Source of the DNA: Nageia nagi
Lineage: Eukaryota; Pinophyta
Reading direction: 5' to 3'
DNA length: 64,000 nucleotides
Assembly: GCA_050084985.1 (NCBI GenBank)
Contig: JBITNC010000001.1
Location: 187,984,001 to 188,048,000 of the forward strand
The notes beneath the pieces were generated by a model. It ran no database searches. It saw nothing but the letters and a program-made list of their open reading frames with translations, and was not told the DNA's origin. Shown here in pieces: positions 57,778-64,000 of the stretch (the first letter of the stretch is position 1; every line of letters starts with the position of its first letter). The translations under genes and the position numbers were made by a program.

Positions 57778-58313
57778 TGTTAGTGTTAGTTCCCAAGAAC
57801 TTCATCAAATCATGTTAGAATTTGTAATGAAATATTGTGAATATATAAACTCCTTGTAAGTTCAATTAATCACTTAAAGGATATGTAGATACCTTAAGGG
57901 ATTAATTGAATTCTTTATTATGTGTGAACTTTGACCTAACCATGGGGTTAGTTGGTAGGTTAAAGTTAGGTCACACATTTATTGTAACCCTAACCTAACC
58001 CTTGGGTTAAAGGGAGGTTAGGGAGGTGCTCTCAAGCTATAAATAGAGGGCCTCTCCTCTTGTGAACACATCTAAGTTTTGGAGTAAGATTACTCTACTA
58101 GGTTGTGTAGGAGAGGAAGAGAATTGTAGTAAGAGGTGCATAGATTGAGAATAGAGAACTAGTTGTGGATGTACTCCCAAGGAGGGAGGAACCACATTAT
58201 ATTGGTGTCATATTGTGTGAATGTGTTAGTAGCTTGTAGATGTTGCATGTTGAATGTGATTGAGCTTTCTATAGTCTTGGACCTTGGGAATTAGAGTAGT
58301 GCTAATTCTCTCA
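57778..58313 (+). repeat. 5' LTR of Copia-A3
   Basis: About 536 bp, from TGTTAGTGTTAGTTCCC to GCTAATTCTCTCA. TATAAATA at 58038-58045 is followed by GAGGGCCTCTCCTC as in the other Copia-A LTRs, while the U3 half (57800-58030) is quite different and contains ACCTAACC repeats. The left end could be 57775. Confidence 0.82.
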
Positions 58314-58315
58314 AT

Positions 58316-58328
58316 TGGTATCTAGAGC
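58316..58328 (+). other. Primer-binding site of Copia-A3
   Basis: TGGTATCTAGAGC: the tRNA-iMet-type site with one extra T relative to TGGTATCAGAGC or TGGTATTAGAGC. Confidence 0.8.
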
Positions 58329-58929
58329 TTGGTGTGAAAGCTCTTCTTCTACATCTTGGAGGTTCTTCATCCTTCTCAAATTTGGAGATCTTAATCCTAA
58401 TCTTCATTGTGAGGTAAAAGGTTTGCAAAGGTATAACCTTATATCCTTCTTTAACTAAGTTCATTATGATACTAATTTTTTTTGCTAACCTCTTATGTTA
58501 GTAGCATTTTTTTTACAAAAATGCTTAATACATGATATACCTTTTAAGAGGATACTAGGTGATGCAAATATTTTTTTTACTAACATTTTGTTTGTTAGTA
58601 GTATTGATCAATAACTCTATTACAAGCATTGCCAAGGTGTAATAGTTACATAATACTTTATTTCTTCTCTAAATTGTCTTATTTTTTGCAAAATTTTAAT
58701 GCAAATAGAGGGAAATAATTTCTAGAGGCAATTGTTTAAAATTTAAAGCAAATATGGGGATATTTGCCCTCTCTCATTTTTTTTATTGTTGAAATAAAAA
58801 AAGTGGAAGACTTTACAAGTTCTTTGAAATATTTACAATATATTTTTCAAAAATTATAAATTTTTGGGGGGGACAAAATAAAATAGGGTCTGTAAAATGT
58901 TTAACAAAATGCCTCATCTCATATGAGAA

Positions 58930-59500
58930 ATATTGAATTTAATTCAAGGGCTCAGACAAATTCTTGATTCTTCATTTGAAATCGTAATTTCTCCTGATAG
59001 GAACAAACTTTGCATATTCCCTTCCAGTTTCTTCATCTCCTCCTCCCTCGCGTGCATGGATGCAAACTGTGGAAACAAATTGTTTGACAAAATGCGTGCT
59101 AAAACTTCATGTTGAAATAGTGTTTCATGGATTGCAATACTGTGACCTCTCATCCTCTCCTCTACAGGTGGGAAGGTACGCACGTTGTTTGATAAAATGC
59201 CTCATCAAAATGCAGTCTTTCAATGCAATGATCGTAGGAAATGCACAAAATAGATACGCTGGCCTTCTGAAAAAAAATTCTTACCCATGATACTGCGTTG
59301 CTGACTTATTCCAACCCATTCATAGGTTTTCCCATCAAAGTATCGTAGGATATGCATAAATAGATACGTTGAAAAGGAGTTTCATGGACTGTAGTAATCA
59401 CACGCAGTAGGACCCGCATTCTCCCTCGCCAACCAACGCCCTGCATGTTTCTCCTCCATGATCGGATATGCACAAAATGGATACATTAAAAAGAGGCTCT
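58930..59500 (+). pseudogene. Captured PPR gene pieces in Copia-A3 leader
   Basis: Plus-strand relics of PLS PPR motifs: KLFDKMR (59077-59097), NSVSWIAIL after a stop (59116), TLFDKMPHQNAV (59180-59215), FNAMIVGNAQNRY (59220-59258), and a third round ending MIGYAQNGYIKK (59460-59493). Frameshifts and stops separate them. They share the plus orientation of the element and lie between the primer site and gag, where host transcript pieces could be carried along. Confidence 0.7.
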
Positions 59501-59665
59501 GGCCATGATGATTCTTTCTGAGATAGGCGACAAGACCTTTTTTATAGCTACGCTTATGGTAATACAAAATCCAAGGAAATTAATTTTTGCTGGATGCTTT
59601 GGAGCCCTTGCTGTTATGACTGCTATCTCTATAGTTTTTGGATGGACTGCACCAAATTTAGTCTG
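59498..59665 (+). pseudogene. Captured GDT1-type cation transporter fragment
   Basis: In frame, ALAMMILSEIGDKTFFIATL then NPRKLIFAGCFGALAVMT and VFGWTAPNL. This is the first conserved half-domain of the GDT1/TMEM165 (UPF0016) family, membrane Mn2+/Ca2+ transporters, including the hallmark E-x-G-D-K-T motif (59519-59536). Only one of the family's two such motifs is present, about 56 residues, with no stop. It follows PPR relics directly and is followed by a PPR-like QLLDEMPP before a stop at 59694. The fragment is too short to work. It is probably an exon captured into the retroelement leader. Confidence 0.75.
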
Positions 59666-59689
59666 CCAATTGCTTGACGAGATGCCTCC

Positions 59690-59890
59690 CTCGTAGCCTC
59701 CTCCCCGTAGCGCGAGCCTCCTCCTCTCTCTACTCTAGCACTCTCCTCCCTCTCCTCCTGCGCAAGACTCCTCTTCCTCCCCAACACCTCCACAGGCTAT
59801 CCTCTAAATGCCTTCATGCAGGTCATCCTCCTTCCCACGGTCAAGGTTGATGGCTGCCAACTTCTTGCAAGTCTACTTAGTCACTTTAAT
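59690..59890 (+). other. Pyrimidine-rich GC-richer tract in Copia-A3 leader
   Basis: A run dominated by CCTCCTC and CTCTCCTCC-like sequence, ending near 59850, much richer in C than its surroundings. Coding origin not recognised. 59891-60440 is AT-rich with no feature seen. Confidence 0.6.
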
Positions 59891-60443
59891 GCACTTAAAT
59901 GCATTAAGTTTGTTTAGTTGACTACTTGCATTTTTGCTCTTCCAAAAGCAACGTATGCTTTTCTTGGTGGAAGAAAAAGGGGGGGGTCATATTTTAAAAC
60001 TACAAAACATTTAATTGTTTATTGACTTAGGAGTATTTTTTAGTGCTTAAGGTAGAAGAAGCATTAAAAATAGGGGTATGGGTCTCCTATTACAACTTGC
60101 ACACATATACTTCTTAGGCATTTAATTTTTTTTACTTACTTGCTTCCAAGTCAATTGCTCCCATTAAATGCACTTAGGAGTACTTAGCATATTTCTAATA
60201 TTCTACTCAAAATTGCATGTTTAAATTACTAAGGTGCACATGCAATTTTTTAATGCTAACCTCTTAGCATTTTTTTAAGCATAGTAATTTAGTCTAAGCA
60301 TGCTATTTTTTAAGTAAATAAGGGAAATTTTTTTACTTAAAATGCATACTTATAAGACAAGTCTTAGCATACAACTTTTTTTTTTTTTAAGGGATAAAAA
60401 TTTAAGTGAAAAGGGGGGAATTGGTATAATTTTTACTTAAATT

Positions 60444-60608
60444 TTATCTAGATCTTGCATGCTAGACTTGTGATACATGTCTCTTTATCTTGTAAACCTT
60501 ATCTAGATATTGCATGCTAAACTTTTGATGCATGTCTCTTTATCTTGTAAACCTTATCTAGATATTGCATGATAGACTTATGATGCATGTATCTTTATCT
60601 TGTTTGAA
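60444..60608 (+). repeat. 55-bp tandem repeat, three copies
   Basis: Units at 60444-60498, 60499-60553 and 60554-60608, each starting TTATCTAGATMTTGCATG and ending CTTTATCTTGTAAACC (last copy diverged at its end). Confidence 0.93.
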
Positions 60609-60937
60609 GAATAAAACATGCTTAGGACTTAAATTTTTAAGTTAAATAATGCATGATGCATGATTACTTAATTTTTTTAAGTCATGGAATAATGCATGTT
60701 ATGAATTAAATGCTAAGTAGGACTTAGTTCTTTTTTAAAAAAATTCATTAAGTGTTTGAATGAATTGAGCAAAATATACAAAATGTAAAATGTCCTTTAG
60801 GGGTTAGTACAAAACCCATTGGACTTTTTTAAGGTTTTTTCAAGCTCATGTGGATGATGCAATTTTACTTTACTTTGTATTTTTGCACAATTTGCTTTAT
60901 ACTTGCAAAACACAATATTGAAAGTAACCCCTAAAAT

Positions 60938-61275
60938 GAACACATCCGCACGTATTCTTCCACAACATGACTTGTTTGGGGAGCCACAAGGTGAGGACAG
61001 GGTAGACTGGAGCCCTTTTAGTCTGAAGACCCGAGTGGTGGTAAGTCCATCTTAATTGCCCCTAAGACCTCTGTTGGATTGGACATAACTCTATTAGGTG
61101 GACAGGCATGTGTGTAGTGATACCACATGTCCGCACATCCATTCAGGGATTATCCTGATAACCTAGGAGGAAAACTGAAAACCTTAATCAAGATAATTAA
61201 AATGGTCGATCCAAGATACATCAGATCCTTGGAAAATAGTTGGTACTTCTCCTTGTGAGAGTATATTACTGACCA
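60938..61275 (+). other. Conserved leader block of the Copia-A family
   Basis: Best-preserved copy of the block also found at 51937-52275 (A2) and 6475-6130 minus (A1). Shared strings include AAAATGAACACATCCGCA, ACATGACTTGTTTGGGGAG, TGTGTAGTGATACCACATGT and CATCCATTCAGGGATTATCC. It ends about 220 bp before the gag start. A packaging, dimerisation or translation-related RNA role is possible but unproven. Confidence 0.75.
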
Positions 61276-61492
61276 AGGTGAACTGGTTGAGGACTGGTAG
61301 TACCTGGGCTCCACCTTGCGGGCATCAGGTGAAGGCCTAATTCTATACAAGAAAACAACCCCAACTTTATTCCTCTACGGATCGTGGTTATAAGTTTGCA
61401 CATGTGGGACATGTTTACTTATGTTTGATTTGTATAGATGGGAACTTGTAAAAATTTGCATTCTTATTACATATTTATTTTTTGTATAGACA

Positions 61493-62496
61493 ATGGTTGA
61501 AACCTTCATACCCAAGCACATACTCGACAGTTCCAACTTCAACATATGGGAACCTCGTATGAGAGCTGAGTTACAGGAAAGGAAGCTATGGCAGATAGTA
61601 AATGAAGATCTAGTTGCTCCTACAGATGAGAAGGCCCTTGAAATCTACAACTCAAAGAATGAGTTAGCAACTTCTATGATCTATCGTGTAATTTCAGATG
61701 ACATCCTTCTCATGATCTCTTCCTCGACAACAGCAAAAGAAGCTTGGGATAGACTAAAGAAAATTTACCTTGGGTCCAAATTTTCAAGGAGGTTCACCAT
61801 TCTACAAAAGTTATTACAATATCATCAAGGTGAAGATGAAAGTGCCTCAATCTACTTGAACAAAATCATTGACCTCAGGACACAACTGGTTGGCTGTGGG
61901 TGCAATTGGATCAATGATGAGTTCATGGTCTTCATCATTCTTCAAAGCCTCTCTACAAAGTTCAGTAACTTTGTCACAGTTATGGAGACTAGACTCGATG
62001 ATGAAGAAGATGTTATCTCTCTTAACAACCTTTCTAGACTCCTTCTGAAGCATGAGAAAACTTTGAACAAGAAAATGTTGAACATTTCTCCAAAGGATAA
62101 TAGCATTGCTCTAAGAGTAACCAAAACTCCTTTCAAGAAGACGTTCAAACATTATAAATTCAAAGATAACAAATCCTCATCTACCATCAGGAAGCATGGT
62201 AACTTCAAGCAAAGGAATGACAAAGCTGGATCAAGCAAACCAACATCACAGGAAAAGTTTGATGGAAATTGTAACTTTTGTGGCATCTTTGGGCACAAAG
62301 AGTATGATTGTCGCAAAAAGAAATTTGCTCAAAAAGGCAAGGGAAATGCAAATGTGAGAAATTTCAATAATAAAAAGAAGAACAAGCATGCTGCTACTGT
62401 TACGTACTACTCAATGACTCAAACTATTTCAAATGATTGGATTGTTGATTCAGGATGCACTAATCACATGTGTTATGAAAAGGATAGTTTGAAAAT
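61493..62496 (+). CDS. Copia-A3 gag and protease active-site region
   Basis: Starts at ATG 61493 (MVETFIPKHILDSSNFNIWE), the first ATG aligned with gag homology. Residues ~10-210 form a Copia gag (UBN2-like: AWDRLKKIYLGSKFSRRFTI, YLNKIIDLRTQLVGCGCN, TRLDDEEDVISLNNL). A lysine-rich region leads to a zinc knuckle CNFCGIFGHKEYDC (CX2CX4HX4C, 62272-62313) that would bind element RNA, then the retropepsin active site WIVDSGCTNHMCYE (62440-62480). A missing T in the T-run at 62496-62499 shifts the frame, giving a premature stop at 62525. Gag is full length, but protease and everything downstream would need the other frame. Whether the shift is real or a sequencing error cannot be told here. Confidence 0.9.
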
Positions 62497-64000
62497 TTTC
62501 ATAAGTACAATAAGGATACAGTTGTGATAGGTGATAATACAGTCCTTGATGTTCAAGGAATAGGGAATGTGAAGATTCATGGAAAGGTGCTTGATAATGT
62601 CTTTTATGTGCCTAAGCTAAGGATGAATCTTATCTCTGTAATTCAGATTACAAGGAAAGGATGCTCATTTAAGTTTACCTCACACTCCTGGTGTGTTAAG
62701 AAAGGACTTGCCACTTTGATGAAAGGATCAGTAAAAGATGACCTTTATATTGTGGATCAAGTACCTTCGAAAATTTGTCTTGCTACAAATGTGTGTTCAA
62801 AAGGTAATCTTTGGCATCAACGATTAGGGCACCTTAACCACAAGAGTATTCAAGATATGAAAAATCAAGAACTTGTGGAAGGTTTACCTAATATTTCACC
62901 CACAATTGGTCTTTGTGAAAGGTGCATTCTAGGAAAGATGAATAGGCAAAAGTTTGAAAAAGATAAGGCAACTCGGGCTACTCATCCTCTTCAGCTTGTG
63001 CATTCAGGTTTGATGGGTCCATTTCAGACTAAGTCTCTAGGGGGAGCTTCTTATGTTCTGACCTTCATTGATGACTTTAGTAGGATGACATTTGGTTATC
63101 TACTTGAGCACAAGGATCAAACTTTTGACCGATTTAAAGACTTCAAGGCACTTGTTGAAAATCAAATTGATTTTAAGATCAAAATGCTGAGATCTGATAA
63201 TGGGGGTGAGTATAATAGCAATGAGTTTAATGACTATTGTGTTAAACATGGGATCAAGCGAAAATTCACAATCCCATACACCCCTCAGCAAAATGGAGTT
63301 GCTGAAAGGAAGAATCGCACCATTATGGAAATGGCAAGATGCATGTTGGGTAACCTTCCTAGTTTCTTATGGGGAGAAGCTATTCACACTGCTATTCACA
63401 CCCTAAATAGGTGTCCTACTAAAGCAGTTGAAGGAAAAACTCCATATGAAGCGTGGACAGGAAAGAAACCTAACATCTCACACTTCAGGGTCTTTGGTTG
63501 TGATGCATTTGCCTTCATTACCTCAGAGAAAAGAAAGAAGCTAGACAAAAGATCAGAAAAATGCATCTTTGTGGGGTATGATAATCAGCATAGAGGTTAC
63601 AGGATCTACTCCTCATCCCATAAAATAGTCTTTATTTCTAGGGATGTCAAGTTCAATGAACTTCCTGAGGATACGACTTCTCATGCTGAGGTGTCTGATT
63701 CAGATGATTCTATGCCTGCACCTAACTGGTTGGATGATCATGTAGGGAAGTCACCACAAGAGCAAAATTCTCCAACTCAGAGAATTACAAGGAGTATGAC
63801 CTTGAATAAATCCTTATTTGCCAAAATTGATAATATGAATGAGCCATCAACATTCAAAGAAGCTTCAAAACAAGAGTGTTGGATGGAAGCTATGAAAGTT
63901 GAGTATGAGGCACTCATGAAAAATGAAACTTGGGATTTGGTTCCTTATCCCAATGAGAAAAATGTGATTGGAAATAAATGGATATACAAGGTCAAGTACA
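62497..64000 (+). CDS. Copia-A3 pol: protease tail, integrase, start of reverse transcriptase (partial)
   Basis: Continues the polyprotein in the shifted frame with no stop to the window edge (501 codons). Protease tail (DTVVIGDNTVLDVQ), gag-pre-integrase and zinc-binding HQRLGHLNHKSIQD...LCERC (62816-62926), integrase core with SDNGGEYNSNEF (second Asp, near 63196) and NGVAERKNRTIMEMARCML (Glu), integrase tail (SHFRVFGCDAFAFI, KCIFVGYDNQHRGYR), then linker and first RT block (NVIGNKWIYKVKY). The first catalytic Asp, expected in LVH-x-D-LMGP, reads Gly (LVHSGLMGP, codon 63007-63009). A1 and A2 both have Asp there. Integrase of this copy is therefore probably inactive. Confidence 0.9.

Larger units (their letters stand above)
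57778..64000 (+). mobile_element. Copia-A3: youngest Copia-A copy, 5' part to window edge
   Basis: 5' LTR (57778-58313), primer site (58316-58328), a 3.1-kb leader with captured gene fragments, then gag-pol from 61493 to beyond the window. Coding frames are open apart from one frameshift, in contrast to A1 and A2. The 3' half and right LTR are outside the window, so LTR divergence cannot be judged. Confidence 0.88.

Noticed and set aside
57970-58015. AACCCTAACCTAACCC telomere-like sequence
   Set aside because: It lies in the U3 part of the Copia-A3 LTR and is irregular; chance or LTR-specific repeat.

Overview
The window looks like a nuclear segment from a seed plant with a large, retroelement-packed genome. 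A gymnosperm, probably a conifer, is the best guess. This rests on low GC, no intact host gene in 64 kb, stacked Ty1/Copia and Ty3/Gypsy elements, and many decayed pentatricopeptide-repeat (PPR) gene pieces; it is inference and not a species call. I see no rRNA, tRNA, CRISPR or prokaryotic feature.

Layout. 1-3143: minus-strand Ty3/Gypsy element (pol, PBS, 1105-bp LTR) inserted into the reverse transcriptase of a minus-strand Copia element, here called Copia-A1 (3144-9446, with LTR at 8946-9446). A second, plus-strand Copia of another family (LTR 6624-7235 plus the start of gag) lies in the A1 leader. 9447-13366: degenerate repeats, then three tandem 1.1-kb units, one holding an A44/T36 homopolymer inversion. 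13660-16215: decayed PPR copies. 16450-17282: AT-rich palindromic and tandem repeats. 18790-20991: decayed Copia pol with a PPT/LTR edge. 21605-23904: a DYW-class PPR pseudogene with few lesions, the nearest thing to a host gene. 25990-27060: LINE ORF1 remnant.

31618-48157: a 16.5-kb minus-strand Gypsy element of Tat type with two LTRs and a matching 5-bp target duplication (CCTTC). It sits in the remains of an older Tat element and contains a solo Copia-A LTR (38815-39313, duplication GGGTT) and a further LTR pair with PPTs (40582-47128). 49640-50115: minisatellite with a unit near 27 bp. 50350-56539: Copia-A2, with both LTRs and internal deletions. 57396-57735: another PPR remnant. 57778-64000: Copia-A3, the youngest copy. 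Its gag-pol is open apart from one frameshift, but the first catalytic Asp of integrase is Gly.

How the parts relate. A1, A2, A3 and the solo LTR share one LTR design (TATA box followed by AGAGGGCCTC-like sequence) and a tRNA-iMet-type primer site. A1-A3 also share a roughly 340-bp noncoding leader block. The A3 leader carries host gene pieces: PPR motifs fused to a GDT1-type cation transporter segment. The most interesting signal is therefore a long-leader Copia family that keeps a conserved noncoding block and a variable, more GC-rich cargo region between PBS and gag.
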